DNA from: Bacillota bacterium
GTDB lineage: Bacteria > Bacillota > Clostridia > Tissierellales > Peptoniphilaceae
Direction of reading: 5' to 3'
NCBI GenBank assembly: GCA_030532225.1
Contig: JAUNLQ010000002.1
Coordinates: 1-64,000, forward strand
Length of the DNA stretch: 64,000 nt
The notes below the pieces were generated by a model that worked only from the letters and a program-made list of their open reading frames with translations, had not been told where the DNA came from and did not search any database. The number at the start of each line of letters is the position of its first letter. The first letter of the stretch is position 1. This document shows, piece by piece, positions 42,949-52,554 of the stretch. Position numbers and translations under genes: made by a program.

Positions 42949-44615
42949 TATACTTCCATTATTATTGGTAGAATCATAGGTTTTCTTTGGATTTCCCTAG
43001 AGATATAGTTTTTAAGGTCGTCTTTTATTTCTGTCTTTAGGTGGTTCCAATCTGAATTGCCTTGTTTTTCTAGTCTTTCTAAGGTCTTGGAAACAACTCC
43101 CCTAGCCTCGTCCATTAGGTCTCCAGATTCTCTTACATAGACAAAACCTCTAGAGATAATATCTGGTCCTGATAAAACTTTTTTAGTCTTCTTAGATAGG
43201 GTTACTACTACTATTATTAGGCCGTCTTCTGATAGCCATTTTCTGTCTCTAAGGACTATGTTGCCAACATCTCCAATGCCTAAACCATCAACTAAAACTG
43301 CCCCAGCTTGGACTGATGAGCTAACTTCTATGCCCTTGTAGTCTAATTCTAATACGTCTCCATTTTCTACCATTAGTATGTTTTTGTCTGGTATTCCCAT
43401 TTTTTGGGCAACTTTTTCGTGGGCCTTCATTTGCATCATTTCACCATGGAAAGGCAAAATATATTTTGGTTTAGTTAGGCTCATCATTAGCTTAAGCTCT
43501 TCTTGGCAGGCATGGCCTGAAACGTGAATTTCTGATAGGGCTTCATAAACTACCTCTGTTCCCCTAGACATAAGATTGTTTATTACTGTTCCTATGGCTA
43601 GCTCGTTGCCTGGTATAGAAGATGCTGATAGGATTACTACGTCATTTTTTGTAACATGAATTTTCTTGTGGTCGCCGTTGGAAATTCTAGTTAAAGCTGA
43701 GAAAGGTTCTCCTTGGGATCCTGTTGTAATTAGGGTTACCTTGTGGTCAGCATACTTGTGAATTTCATTTATATCTATAAGAGTGTCCTTCTTTATTTTT
43801 AAAAGTCCTAACTCTTGGGCTGTTTTCACTGTTGTAATCATAGACCTACCTGAAAGGGCTACTTTTCTTTCGTGGGCCTCTGCTGCTGAAATAATTTGTT
43901 GGACCCTGTGAACATTAGAGGCAAAGGTTGCAACGATTATTCTCTTCCTAGAATATTTTGCAAATAGGTTGTTTAGAGTTTGGCCTACTACTCTTTCACT
44001 CATTGTATAGCCTTTTCTGTGGGCATTTGTTGAGTCAGAAATCAGTAGCTCAACGCCTTCTTCTCCATATTGGGCCAGTCTATTTAAGTCTATTGGTCCT
44101 CCATCTATTGGGGTAAAGTCTACCTTAAAGTCTCCTGTGTGAACAATGTTACCTTGAGGAGTTTTTATGGCTATGGCAGATGATTGGGGAATTGAATGGG
44201 TTGTTTGGATAAATTCAACTTCCATTTTGCCTAGCTTTATTGTGTCTCCTGCATCAACTCTGTGGAGTTTGGCATCTGATAGCTTGTGTTCTTGTAGCTT
44301 GTTTTTTAAAAGTCCTAGGGTCAGGTCTCTGCCGTATATATCTATGTTTCCTACTTCTTTAATAAAGTATGGAATGGCTCCAATATGGTCTTCGTGACCA
44401 TGGGTTAAAACCATTCCTTTAATCTTCTTCTTGTTTTCTTTTAAATAAGAAAAGTCTGGAATTACTACGTCAATTCCTAGCATGGATTCTTCTGGGAAAG
44501 TTATTCCACAGTCGATTATAATAATATCGTCTCTATATTCGACTACGAACATATTCTTTCCGATTTCGTTCATTCCTCCTAGGGGTATTAATCTTACTTT
44601 GTTATTGTTCTTCAT
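42948..44615 (-). CDS. rnjA: Ribonuclease J
   Basis: 555 residues from ATG 44615; the spacing from AAGGAG is best for this methionine, the second of two adjacent ones. Metallo-beta-lactamase/beta-CASP fold: THGHEDHIGAIPY holds the metal ligands, followed by HTGDFK, SDSTNAHRKGYTMSE and HVSGHACQEEL. It degrades and matures RNA with endo- and 5'-exonuclease activity. First gene of the rnjA-trmR-trhP group, it begins 18 bases before the end of the upstream fur stop region. Confidence 0.93.
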   Translation of the reverse strand: MKNNNKVRLIPLGGMNEIGKNMFVVEYRDDIIIIDCGITFPEESMLGIDVVIPDFSYLKENKKKIKGMVLTHGHEDHIGAIPYFIKEVGNIDIYGRDLTLGLLKNKLQEHKLSDAKLHRVDAGDTIKLGKMEVEFIQTTHSIPQSSAIAIKTPQGNIVHTGDFKVDFTPIDGGPIDLNRLAQYGEEGVELLISDSTNAHRKGYTMSERVVGQTLNNLFAKYSRKRIIVATFASNVHRVQQIISAAEAHERKVALSGRSMITTVKTAQELGLLKIKKDTLIDINEIHKYADHKVTLITTGSQGEPFSALTRISNGDHKKIHVTKNDVVILSASSIPGNELAIGTVINNLMSRGTEVVYEALSEIHVSGHACQEELKLMMSLTKPKYILPFHGEMMQMKAHEKVAQKMGIPDKNILMVENGDVLELDYKGIEVSSSVQAGAVLVDGLGIGDVGNIVLRDRKWLSEDGLIIVVVTLSKKTKKVLSGPDIISRGFVYVRESGDLMDEARGVVSKTLERLEKQGNSDWNHLKTEIKDDLKNYISREIQRKPMILPIIMEV

Positions 44616-44632
44616 CATCGCTCCTTGTATTT

Positions 44633-45067
44633 TTACTTGCACTTGGAACAATAGCCATAGAATTTCAGGTCATGGTCTACAATTTTAAAGTCGTGTTCCT
44701 GTTCAATTTCTACTTCTAAGGCTCCAAGCAAGTCTTCTTTTACTTCTATTAATTTATTGCAATTTAAACATACAAGATGGTGGTGTTGGTGGGCATCTTC
44801 CCTAAGTTCAGCATATTCGTATCTGCCTACGCCGTCATCAAGGGTCAGTTTTGTAACAATATTTAGCTCCTCAAATAACTGCATATTTCTGTATATTGTG
44901 GCTATGCCCATGTTAGGGTGGTCTGTAGATAACCTATCATAAATTTCGTCACAGGATAGGTGTTTGTTTTTGTCCTTATCTAAAAACTCTAACAAAACCC
45001 TTCTTGGTTCTGTGGTCTTATAGCCTTTTTCTGCTAATATTTTGAATGCCTTGTCCATTCTATTCAT
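44633..45067 (-). CDS. Fur-family metalloregulator
   Basis: 144 residues from ATG 45067, preferred because GAGGTG lies 6 bases upstream. The N-terminal winged helix (YKTTEPRRVLLEFL, NMGIATIYRNMQLFEE) and a metal region with HQHHHLVCLNCNK and the C-terminal YGYCSKCK (CxxC pairs) are intact. It could sense iron, zinc or peroxide; the subtype cannot be fixed by sequence alone. It lies in the ruvX/DUF1292 row typical of Firmicutes. Confidence 0.88.
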   Translation of the reverse strand: MNRMDKAFKILAEKGYKTTEPRRVLLEFLDKDKNKHLSCDEIYDRLSTDHPNMGIATIYRNMQLFEELNIVTKLTLDDGVGRYEYAELREDAHQHHHLVCLNCNKLIEVKEDLLGALEVEIEQEHDFKIVDHDLKFYGYCSKCK

Positions 45068-45077
45068 GGTGTCCACC

Positions 45078-45323
45078 TCATTGCATGTTCTGATTTCTTA
45101 CCTTTTCATAGGCCTTGCTAACTTCTTTAAGTTCTTCGTCATCAATGCCTACAAATACTTCGTTTCCATTATCGTCCATTTCAATTTTTAATATATAAGT
45201 TGGTGATTGAATTTCATCAACTGGAAGTATAGCTATATACTTTGAATAGCCTATGTTAAACTGAGCTTTTACTATAAAATCTACATATTGTCCTTGGTCG
45301 TCTTCAAAGGCTAATTTTTGCAT
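45078..45323 (-). CDS. DUF1292 family protein
   Basis: 81 residues, acidic. The pattern YVDFIVKAQFNIGYSKYIAILPVDE matches DUF1292 (YrzB-like), a small protein of unknown role found between ruvX and other genes in Firmicutes. AAAGGATGG precedes the ATG. Genes on either side are 10-16 bases away, so all are likely co-transcribed. Confidence 0.82.
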   Translation of the reverse strand: MQKLAFEDDQGQYVDFIVKAQFNIGYSKYIAILPVDEIQSPTYILKIEMDDNGNEVFVGIDDEELKEVSKAYEKVRNQNMQ

Positions 45324-45339
45324 AATACCATCCTTTCAT

Positions 45340-45753
45340 CTAGAATCTAGAATCTAAAAAGGCTTGTAGAATAAAAACTGCTGCGATTTTGTCTATGTGG
45401 GTCTTCCTGTTTTCTCTCCTGACACCAGCTTCAATCAAAACTCTTTCAGCACTCATAGTGGTCATTCTTTCGTCTTGGTAAATTATTTGGACCTGGTACT
45501 TGTTTCTAAGCTTTTCAGCAAACTTTTTTGCTCTGTCAGCAGAAGGGCCTAGGCTTCCATTCATATTATAGGGAAGGCCTACAACTAGGCTTTCAATCTT
45601 ATAGTAGTCAATATATTCCTTAACCCTTTCATAGTCTTCCTTGTTGCTTGTTCTTTTTATTGTTGTGACAGCTTGGGCTGTTATGCCTAAAGGGTCGCTA
45701 ACAGCTAAGCCAATAGTCTTTTCTCCAACATCTAATCCTAAAAATCTTTCCAT
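45340..45753 (-). CDS. ruvX: Holliday junction resolvase RuvX (YqgF)
   Basis: 137 residues from ATG 45753, which overlaps the stop of the aldo/keto reductase by one base (TAATG). An upstream extension to 45813 has no support and runs over that gene. The RNase H-like core is visible: FLGLDVGEKTIGLAVSDP, VGLPYNMNGSLG and YQDERMTT. It is thought to act in rRNA 16S processing or DNA junction resolution. Confidence 0.9.
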   Translation of the reverse strand: MERFLGLDVGEKTIGLAVSDPLGITAQAVTTIKRTSNKEDYERVKEYIDYYKIESLVVGLPYNMNGSLGPSADRAKKFAEKLRNKYQVQIIYQDERMTTMSAERVLIEAGVRRENRKTHIDKIAAVFILQAFLDSRF

Positions 45754-46703
45754 TAATATACCTTTATATAAAAATCTGGACAAACAGAGGCACAATAAGA
45801 ACAAAGGATGCACTTATCCTTGTTAATTACTGCCTTGCCCTCTATTATTTCTATGGCTTGGGACTTGCATTTTTCAGCACATCTGCCACAGCCAACACAG
45901 TATTCTTCTACATCTATAGTCCTGTTTCTCTTTATAAGTTGATCTGCCAGGTCTTTTTCTAGGACTTGGCCACTTATAAGTTTAGCATTTGCCAGGACTT
46001 CTTCTTGGCTTTGCATGCCTAAAGCTATAGAATCAAAATCCCTTTGGTCTACTGCCCACTTAATTGCCTCTTGGCTTTTGGACCTAAGATGGCCACCGCC
46101 TAAAACCTTCATGGCATAAATTCCAATACCTGCCTCCTTGGCTCGGTGAATCTCAGCCATCATTTGGTCAATGGTCCCATCTAAAATCCCTAAACCTTGC
46201 ATATTGGTCATTGGGTGAATTATATCTATTTCCTTAAAATCTCTAGCTGCCTTAACAGCCCTGATTTTGTGGGTGGAAATTCCTATAGCTTTTATATACC
46301 CTTTTTCCTTTAACTTCCACAGTTCTTCTAAGGCTTCATAATGGCCTCTTAAGGTGTGTTCACTTTCTTGTTCATGGAGCAAAAATATATCAGCATAGTC
46401 AGTTTTTAGTTCCTTTAAATATTTTTCCAAAGACTGTCTGGCTCCTTCTTTTGAATAAGCGTAGGTCTTAGATGTAATAACTAGGTCTTGTCTTTTTACA
46501 TATTTAAAGACTTGTCTAATAAGGTCATAGTTGTCATAAAGTTCTGCTGTATCTATAAAATTTACTCCCTGGTCATAAGCAAAGGCTAAAAGTTCGCCTG
46601 CTTGGTCCTTGGATAAATTGGCCTGAGACTTGGTCATAGTAAGGGACCCAAAACAAAGTCTAGACACTTTTATATTAGTTTTTCCTAAGTTTCTATATTC
46701 CAT
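45753..46703 (-). CDS. Aldo/keto reductase with C-terminal 4Fe-4S domain
   Basis: 316 residues. An aldo/keto reductase barrel (FIDTAELYDNYD with the catalytic Tyr, and DIFLLHEQE) is fused to two 4Fe-4S motifs at the C-terminus, CVGCGRCAEKC and CILCSYCASVC. This class is common in anaerobes. The reduced substrate is not known. It overlaps ruvX by one base and is separated from ireB by a terminator. Confidence 0.88.
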   Translation of the reverse strand: MEYRNLGKTNIKVSRLCFGSLTMTKSQANLSKDQAGELLAFAYDQGVNFIDTAELYDNYDLIRQVFKYVKRQDLVITSKTYAYSKEGARQSLEKYLKELKTDYADIFLLHEQESEHTLRGHYEALEELWKLKEKGYIKAIGISTHKIRAVKAARDFKEIDIIHPMTNMQGLGILDGTIDQMMAEIHRAKEAGIGIYAMKVLGGGHLRSKSQEAIKWAVDQRDFDSIALGMQSQEEVLANAKLISGQVLEKDLADQLIKRNRTIDVEEYCVGCGRCAEKCKSQAIEIIEGKAVINKDKCILCSYCASVCPDFYIKVY

Positions 46704-46714
46704 AAAGCAAAAAA

Positions 46715-46752
46715 TTAGGTAGTCATATCCTCAAGGAAAAATGACTACCTAA
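46715..46752 (-). terminator. Terminator after the alaS-ireB genes
   Basis: TTAGGTAGTCAT (46715-46726) pairs perfectly with ATGACTACCTAA (46741-46752), 12 bp, and a T run follows on the minus strand. Confidence 0.92.
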
Positions 46753-46757
46753 ACCTC

Positions 46758-47018
46758 TTAATTATCTTCTTTTAAATATTCCTTCAAAAGTTCTTCCAAT
46801 AATTTTTCTCTTTCAACTTCACGAATTAATTTTCTTGCGTTGTTGTAAGAAGTAATATAGGTAGGATCTCCTGAAAGAATATAGCCAATAATCTGATCAT
46901 AAGGTTCATAGCCCTTTTCTTCTAAGGCCTTATAAACCTCTCTTAAAATAGTCTTAATGGATACTAAGTCATTTAATTTTGAAAATTTTTGAGTTTCGAA
47001 CATATTCTTATCAGTCAT
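46758..47018 (-). CDS. ireB: IreB-family regulatory phosphoprotein
   Basis: 86 residues. The core [13 protein letters not shown], then [20 protein letters not shown], is the highly conserved IreB/UPF0297 sequence. In Enterococcus IreB is phosphorylated on threonine by kinase IreK and affects cephalosporin resistance. Adjacent to alaS as in many Firmicutes (yrzL). GGAG-poor but has AGAGAGTG before the ATG. Confidence 0.9.
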   Translation of the reverse strand: MTDKNMFETQKFSKLNDLVSIKTILREVYKALEEKGYEPYDQIIGYILSGDPTYITSYNNARKLIREVEREKLLEELLKEYLKEDN

Positions 47019-47036
47019 TTTCTCACTCTCTTTTCT

Positions 47037-49664
47037 TTACAGTAAATTCTCTACTATATGGTACACTGAATCCAATGCTTCGTCAAGTTTTTCAGCATCT
47101 TTTCCACCTGCTGTAGCCATATCTGGACGGCCGCCACCTCCACCTTTGGTAATGGCAGCAACTTCTTTTATTATCTTGCCTGCATTTAATTTCTTAGGGA
47201 TTAAATCCTTAGAAACTGTTACTACAAAGTTTACCTTGCCTTCATTTTCTGTTCCCAAAACTACTACTGCTGAACCTAGCTTGTCCCTAATTTCATCTGC
47301 CAAATCTCTTAAGCTGTTAACATCTTGGCCATCAATTCTAGCCTTAAGAACTTTAAAGCCAGCTACTTCCTTGTAAGAATTTAAGATGTCGTCTATGCCC
47401 TTTCTAGCACTTTGTCTCTTAAGGTCTTCTAAGTCCTTGTTTAGGTTTTTATTTTCTTCTACTAGGCCTTGGGCTTTTTCTAAAAGGTTGCCCTTGTTGG
47501 CCTTTAGTATGTCAATAAGCTTTTCTTCTTTGCCTTCTAAGTCTTTCAAAATTTTATAAACATTTGAGCCTGTTGTAGCTTCTATTCTCCTAACTCCAGA
47601 GGCAATTCCTGCTTCTGACAGGATCTTAAAGATACCAATATCTGAGGTCTTTTTAACATGGGTTCCGCCACAAAGTTCCTTAGACACTCCTGGGAAGGAA
47701 ACAATTCTTACCTTGTCCTTGTACTTGTCTTCAAAAATTCCAATGGCCCCTTCATCATAGGCTTCAGTTATGGACTTTTCATAAATTTCAGACTCAATTT
47801 CTTGGTAGATAAATTGATTTACCAGGTCTTCAATTTCCCTAACTTGGTCCTTAGAAAGTCCTTCATAGTGGGAGAAGTCAAATCTAAAGGCCTTGTCTGT
47901 TACTTCAGAGCCTGCTTGGTTTACATGGTCTCCTAAAACTTTTTTTAAGGCTGCATTTAAAAGGTGGGTAGCTGAATGGTTTCTAGCTATAGCCCTTCTT
48001 CTGCCTTGGTCTACTAGGGTTTGAGCCTGGTCTCCTAGGCTTATTTTCCCTGACTCAAGCTTGCCTAGGTGAAGGATAATTCCACTTTTAGTTTTCTTTG
48101 TGTCTTCAACTACAAAGCTAAAGTTTTCGTTGGAAATTAGTCCCTTGTCTCCAATTTGCCCTCCTCCTTCTGGATAGAAAGAAGATGCATCTAGGATTAA
48201 GGCTCCTTTTTGGCCTTGGTCTAGGGAATTAACTTGAGCTCCGTCTTTTAAGATTTGTACAATCTTTCCTGAGCCTTCAGTGCCTTGGTAGCCTAAAAAG
48301 CTAGTTTCTGAGCCTTGGATTTCCATTTGACTATCTTGGGCTGACCAGCCTACATTCTCTCCAGCTTGGGAGGCAGATCTGGCCATTTCCCTTTGTCTTT
48401 CCATTTCTTTTTTAAAGCCTGCTTCATCGACTTGAAGATTTTCTTCTATTAAAATTTCCTTGGTCAAGTCTAGAGGGAAACCATAGGTGTCATAAAGTTT
48501 AAAGGCGTCTGAGCCTTGGAGAATGGTTTCGCCTTCTTTTTTAAGGTCTTCTATATATGAAGATAGGATTTCTATACCCTTGTCTAAAGTTTCGGCGAAT
48601 TTTTCTTCTTCTGTTCTAATTACTGAAAGGATCTTGTTTTCTTTTTCCTTTAGTTCTTTATAAGAAACTGACCAAGAGTCTATAACAACTTGGGCCAAGT
48701 CTGTTAAGAATAAGTCTTCTATACCTAGAAGTTTTCCATGTCTAGCTGCCCTTCTAATAATTCTTCTCATAACATAGCCTCTGCCTTCGTTAGAAGGAAT
48801 AACCATGTCTGAAGCCAAGAAGGTCATGGCCCTAATATGGTCAGTTATAACCCTTACTGACATGTCTTTTTCTTGGTTGCTGCCATATTTGTAGGCAGAA
48901 ATTTCTTCAATTTTCTTGATAATATCTTGGATAGCCTCGATTTCAAAAATATTGTCTGCTCCTTCTAGGACTGCAGTAATTCTTTCTAGGCCCATACCTG
49001 TATCTATATTTGGATTAGCAAGGGGATGGTAGTTGCCCTCTGCATCCTTATCAAATTGTGTAAATACAAGGTTCCATACTTCTAAGAACCTGTCTCCTTC
49101 TCCACCTGGTTGAGTATCGTCTCCATATTTTGGTCCTCTGTCTATGTGGATTTCAGAACATGGTCCTGATGGTCCAACTTCCAATTCCCAGAAGTTGTCT
49201 TCCTTGCCAAGTCTAACTATTCTCTCCTTAGGCAGGCCAATTTCCTTTTCCCAAATTTCATAGGCTTCATCGTCATCAAGATAAACAGTAACCCAAAGTA
49301 GGTCCTTGTCAATTTCTAGCCTTTCAGTTAAAAATTCCCAAGCCCAATGAATAGCTTCTTTTTTAAAGTAGTCACCAAAAGAAAAGTTTCCTAGCATTTC
49401 AAAAAATGTTGCGTGACGGGCTGTAACTCCAACATTTTCCAAGTCTCCTGTTCTCATGCATTTTTGGCAGGTGGACATTCTAGCCTTTGGTGGCACAAGT
49501 TCCCCTGTAAAATACTTTTTCAAAGGCGCCATACCTGCACCTATTAACAAAAGAGACTTGTCATTTACTGGAACAAGTGAATAAGAGTCGTGGACCAAGT
49601 GGCCCTTTTCCTCAAAAAAATCTAAAAATTCTTTTCTAACTTGGTGAAGTCCTAATTTTCTCAT
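47037..49664 (-). CDS. alaS: Alanyl-tRNA synthetase
   Basis: 875 residues, full length. Catalytic domain with class II motifs (DTGMGLERI), the editing domain with HSATHLLNAALK and the zinc-binding CGGTHV, and a C-terminal C-Ala part with DALA-type GGGGGRPDMATAGG. It charges tRNA-Ala with alanine. It begins 4 bases inside the end of the upstream permease gene. Confidence 0.97.
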   Translation of the reverse strand: MRKLGLHQVRKEFLDFFEEKGHLVHDSYSLVPVNDKSLLLIGAGMAPLKKYFTGELVPPKARMSTCQKCMRTGDLENVGVTARHATFFEMLGNFSFGDYFKKEAIHWAWEFLTERLEIDKDLLWVTVYLDDDEAYEIWEKEIGLPKERIVRLGKEDNFWELEVGPSGPCSEIHIDRGPKYGDDTQPGGEGDRFLEVWNLVFTQFDKDAEGNYHPLANPNIDTGMGLERITAVLEGADNIFEIEAIQDIIKKIEEISAYKYGSNQEKDMSVRVITDHIRAMTFLASDMVIPSNEGRGYVMRRIIRRAARHGKLLGIEDLFLTDLAQVVIDSWSVSYKELKEKENKILSVIRTEEEKFAETLDKGIEILSSYIEDLKKEGETILQGSDAFKLYDTYGFPLDLTKEILIEENLQVDEAGFKKEMERQREMARSASQAGENVGWSAQDSQMEIQGSETSFLGYQGTEGSGKIVQILKDGAQVNSLDQGQKGALILDASSFYPEGGGQIGDKGLISNENFSFVVEDTKKTKSGIILHLGKLESGKISLGDQAQTLVDQGRRRAIARNHSATHLLNAALKKVLGDHVNQAGSEVTDKAFRFDFSHYEGLSKDQVREIEDLVNQFIYQEIESEIYEKSITEAYDEGAIGIFEDKYKDKVRIVSFPGVSKELCGGTHVKKTSDIGIFKILSEAGIASGVRRIEATTGSNVYKILKDLEGKEEKLIDILKANKGNLLEKAQGLVEENKNLNKDLEDLKRQSARKGIDDILNSYKEVAGFKVLKARIDGQDVNSLRDLADEIRDKLGSAVVVLGTENEGKVNFVVTVSKDLIPKKLNAGKIIKEVAAITKGGGGGRPDMATAGGKDAEKLDEALDSVYHIVENLL

Positions 49665-50905
49665 TTTCTATTATTTACATCCTTTTCTTCTTTTTTTGCC
49701 TTCAATTTATTTCTAAAAAATTCTATTAATACTAAGCCAGTGGCTGCAAGTGGAACAGACACAACCATTCCCCAAACACCAAAGATTCCACCTCCAATAA
49801 CAATGGATAGGAAGATAAATAGGGGATTTAGCCCCATAGAATTACCTATAATTTTTGGTGCTAAAATATTATTTTCTGCCCATTGGATAATTACATAGAA
49901 CATAGCCACTATTAAAGCCTTAAAAGGAGATTGGATTAAAGCAAATAAGAAGGCTGGTATAAATCCAAGTAAAGGTCCAATATAAGGAATAATATCAGCT
50001 ATACAGGTAATAATTCCAATAACAATGGCAAAGTCTATTCTTAAAATTAAAAGTAAGATAGCAGTAAAGGCACCAACAAAAACTGCCAGTATAATTCTGC
50101 CTCTAATAAACTCACTTAAAATCTTGTTTATACGGTCACTTAAATATCTAATGTCATCATTAAAGCGACTAGGAATTAGTTGTTTTACTTTTTCTTTGTA
50201 CCTAATTTTATCTACAAGGAAATAATAGGTCATAATCATAATTAAAGCCAAAGAAAATAAAACTGAAATTATATTTTGTACTGAATGACTGACTATTGTT
50301 GTTATAGATGATGCTGAATCAGAAATCCAATCCATTAGATTTTGAATTATTCTGTTATAAGATTTGTTTAAAGAATCAATTACAGCCTTATAGGCTTCAG
50401 AGTCTTCAAAAACTGGAGTCATTTGGGCTATAGAAGAAAATCTCTTGGCCAAATAATCTGCATACTTAGGCAAATCTAAAACTAGGTTTCTAAGCTCTAA
50501 GGTAATTTGTGGTACAACAACTATAAAGAGAATAATTATAAGTAAGAATATAGACAAATAAACAATACCAACACTAAGACCCCTTCTACCTATTCTGTCT
50601 TCTAACTTATTTACTAGGGGATTTAAAATATAAGCTAGAATAGCAGAAATAATAGCCGAGGTAAGTACCTTGCCTAAAATTGGATTCTTTCTTAAGATAA
50701 AAATAGAAATAAATAAAATAAGCAAATCTCTAAAAATTCGCTTTATTAAAACAAAATCAATTTTTATTCTCTTGGATCTTTCCACATATCTGTTTCCAAT
50801 GTTAACTAAATAATATCCTGCTAAGAAAATAAAAATTATTACAGCTAGCCAGCTAATATTTCCAATATAAATTTGTGTTTTGCCTACTTTTAGCATTTCA
50901 TCCAT
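49661..50905 (-). CDS. AI-2E-family permease
   Basis: 414 residues with about 8 hydrophobic segments and the conserved end region (DIIPYIGPLLGFIPAFLFAL, GNSMGLNPLFIFLSIVIGG) of the AI-2E (PerM/TqsA) family. Some members export small metabolites or act as sodium/proton antiporters; the role here is unknown. It overlaps alaS by 4 bases. GGAGG lies before the ATG. Confidence 0.88.
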   Translation of the reverse strand: MDEMLKVGKTQIYIGNISWLAVIIFIFLAGYYLVNIGNRYVERSKRIKIDFVLIKRIFRDLLILFISIFILRKNPILGKVLTSAIISAILAYILNPLVNKLEDRIGRRGLSVGIVYLSIFLLIIILFIVVVPQITLELRNLVLDLPKYADYLAKRFSSIAQMTPVFEDSEAYKAVIDSLNKSYNRIIQNLMDWISDSASSITTIVSHSVQNIISVLFSLALIMIMTYYFLVDKIRYKEKVKQLIPSRFNDDIRYLSDRINKILSEFIRGRIILAVFVGAFTAILLLILRIDFAIVIGIITCIADIIPYIGPLLGFIPAFLFALIQSPFKALIVAMFYVIIQWAENNILAPKIIGNSMGLNPLFIFLSIVIGGGIFGVWGMVVSVPLAATGLVLIEFFRNKLKAKKEEKDVNNRK

Positions 50906-51058
50906 AATAGTCCTCCAGCTTTAATTATATGATATAAACTAGCAAAAATCCATATATGGCAGAAATTTTATATAACATATTTCTTGCTAGGACAAGTTTG
51001 TTGGCCTAGGTCTAAGTATATAAAAAGGGAGCCTACTTGGCTCCCAAAAAAATTCTTT
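50906..51058 (-). other. Spacer with terminator at 51027-51045
   Basis: GGGAGCC (51027-51033) pairs perfectly with GGCTCCC (51039-51045), with a T run on the minus strand, ending the glutaredoxin transcript. The rest, 50906-51020, is AT-rich, with TATA-like sequence near 50930 that may be the promoter of the permease-alaS operon. No gene seen. Confidence 0.6.
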
Positions 51059-51289
51059 TTATTTGTCTAATAGGCTGTCAATTCTTGCCTTGTCGAAACC
51101 AACGATTTCTTCGTTGTCGATTATTACTACAGGAACGCCAGTGTGGCCTTTAGCCATAAGTTCTTCTCTAGCTTCCCTAGATGTAGAAATATTTCTTTCT
51201 TCAAATTCTACACCCTTTTCGTTTAAATAGTCTTTTGCAAGTGTGCAATAAGGACAAGTTGAACTGCTATATACGATAACATTTTTCAT
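51059..51289 (-). CDS. Glutaredoxin-like protein (NrdH/Grx)
   Basis: 76 residues. The active site is STCPYC near residues 10-15, GHTGVPVVIID carries the cis-proline and GFDKARIDSLL the C-terminus, as in NrdH-redoxins. It reduces disulfides, probably with thioredoxin reductase. Monocistronic, with AAAGGAGT before the ATG and a strong terminator after. Confidence 0.9.
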   Translation of the reverse strand: MKNVIVYSSSTCPYCTLAKDYLNEKGVEFEERNISTSREAREELMAKGHTGVPVVIIDNEEIVGFDKARIDSLLDK

Positions 51290-51413
51290 AATAAAAACTC
51301 CTTTTCATAAATAATTTTTTCTTTACTATTGTAAATTTACCCAAATAGAATTTACTTAAACAAGTTGAAACTTTTAGATGAAAAGTTTGTAAATTATCTA
51401 TAAAAAAATTTTT

Positions 51414-51701
51414 TTAGTCATGAACTACATGGTCTAAGCCTGCAGTTAAAAGTCCTACAACATGGTCGTCATCAAGACTATAGAATACTTCCCTACCAAT
51501 TTTTTTAGCCTTTACAAGTTTTAGAGTTTTTAGCTTTTTCAGTTGGTGAGAGGTTGCAGATTGTTCCATTTCTATTTCCTCACAAATTTTAGAAACATTT
51601 TTTTCTCCATCTAAAAGAGACTTAATGATTTTTAACCTAGTTGGATCACTAAGACACTTAAATATTTCTGCTAATTTAATTAGTATATCTTGGTCAAACA
51701 T
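51414..51701 (-). CDS. ArsR/SmtB-family regulator
   Basis: 95 residues from ATG 51701, because GGAGG lies 5 bases before it. Winged helix: LSDPTRLKIIKSLL, then MEQSATSHQLKKLKTLKLVKAKKIGREVFY. There are few cysteines (one in CLSD, one in KICEE) and a C-terminal His/Asp pair (DHVVHD) that could bind metal in an alpha-5-type site. Target genes are not evident. It overlaps the end of rsmA. Confidence 0.85.
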   Translation of the reverse strand: MFDQDILIKLAEIFKCLSDPTRLKIIKSLLDGEKNVSKICEEIEMEQSATSHQLKKLKTLKLVKAKKIGREVFYSLDDDHVVGLLTAGLDHVVHD

Positions 51702-52554
51702 CTTTACCTCCATTTTTTATTAATTCTCTGCTTAATTGTAAATATTCTTCTAAAGAAATATTTTCTGCCCTATAAGTTGTAGGAATTTCTAAACTATTTA
51801 GGACTGCTTCAATTTGAGATTTTTCTAGACCTAAACCCTTGGACAAGGAGTTTAATATGGTTTTTCTCCTTTGACCAAAGGCAGCTCTTAGAATCTTTTC
51901 CAAGGCTCCTATGTTAACATCTTTATTTTTATTGTCAATCTTTATTTTTATTACTGCTGAATCTACCTTAGGTTTTGGCATAAAAACTGTATTTGGTACA
52001 GTCATTAAAATTTCAGCTTGGCCAAAGTAGGCTATGAAAACTGAAATAGATCCATAATCTTTTTTCGATTGGTCAGCAACAATTCTTTGGGCCACTTCTT
52101 TTTGCATCATAACTATGATTTCAGAAATATTGGCCTGGGATTTTAAAAGATAAATTAATATAGGACTGGTTATATAATAAGGAAGGTTGGCTACAACTTT
52201 AAAAGGCTGGTCACCAAAGTATTCCTGGGCTAACTTTTCTATATCTGTTTTTAAAACATCTGCAAAGTGAACTTTCACATTGGAAAATTCTCCAAGGGTG
52301 TAGGCCAAAATATCCTTAAGGCTTTGGTCTACTTCTATGGCCAAGACTTTTTTTGCCTTTTGGGCAATTGAATAGGTCATGGTACCTATGCCTGGTCCTA
52401 TTTCCAGAACATTTTCTCCTTCAATTTGTCCCTGTCTGATTATTTTGTCTACTATATTTTGGTCAATTAAAAAGTTTTGGCCTAAGGACTTGGTAAAGGA
52501 AAAGCCATATTGGTCTAACAAATTTTTTAATTCTCTTGCTGATGTTAAATTCAT
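51694..52554 (-). CDS. rsmA: 16S rRNA dimethyladenosine transferase RsmA (KsgA)
   Basis: 286 residues. FTKSLGQNFL at the N-terminus, LEIGPGIGTMTY SAM motif, and VANLPYYITSPIL catalytic motif mark RsmA, which dimethylates two adenines in the 16S rRNA 3' end. It overlaps rnmV by 4 bases in the conserved order metG-tatD-rnmV-rsmA. Confidence 0.96.
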   Translation of the reverse strand: MNLTSARELKNLLDQYGFSFTKSLGQNFLIDQNIVDKIIRQGQIEGENVLEIGPGIGTMTYSIAQKAKKVLAIEVDQSLKDILAYTLGEFSNVKVHFADVLKTDIEKLAQEYFGDQPFKVVANLPYYITSPILIYLLKSQANISEIIVMMQKEVAQRIVADQSKKDYGSISVFIAYFGQAEILMTVPNTVFMPKPKVDSAVIKIKIDNKNKDVNIGALEKILRAAFGQRRKTILNSLSKGLGLEKSQIEAVLNSLEIPTTYRAENISLEEYLQLSRELIKNGGKDV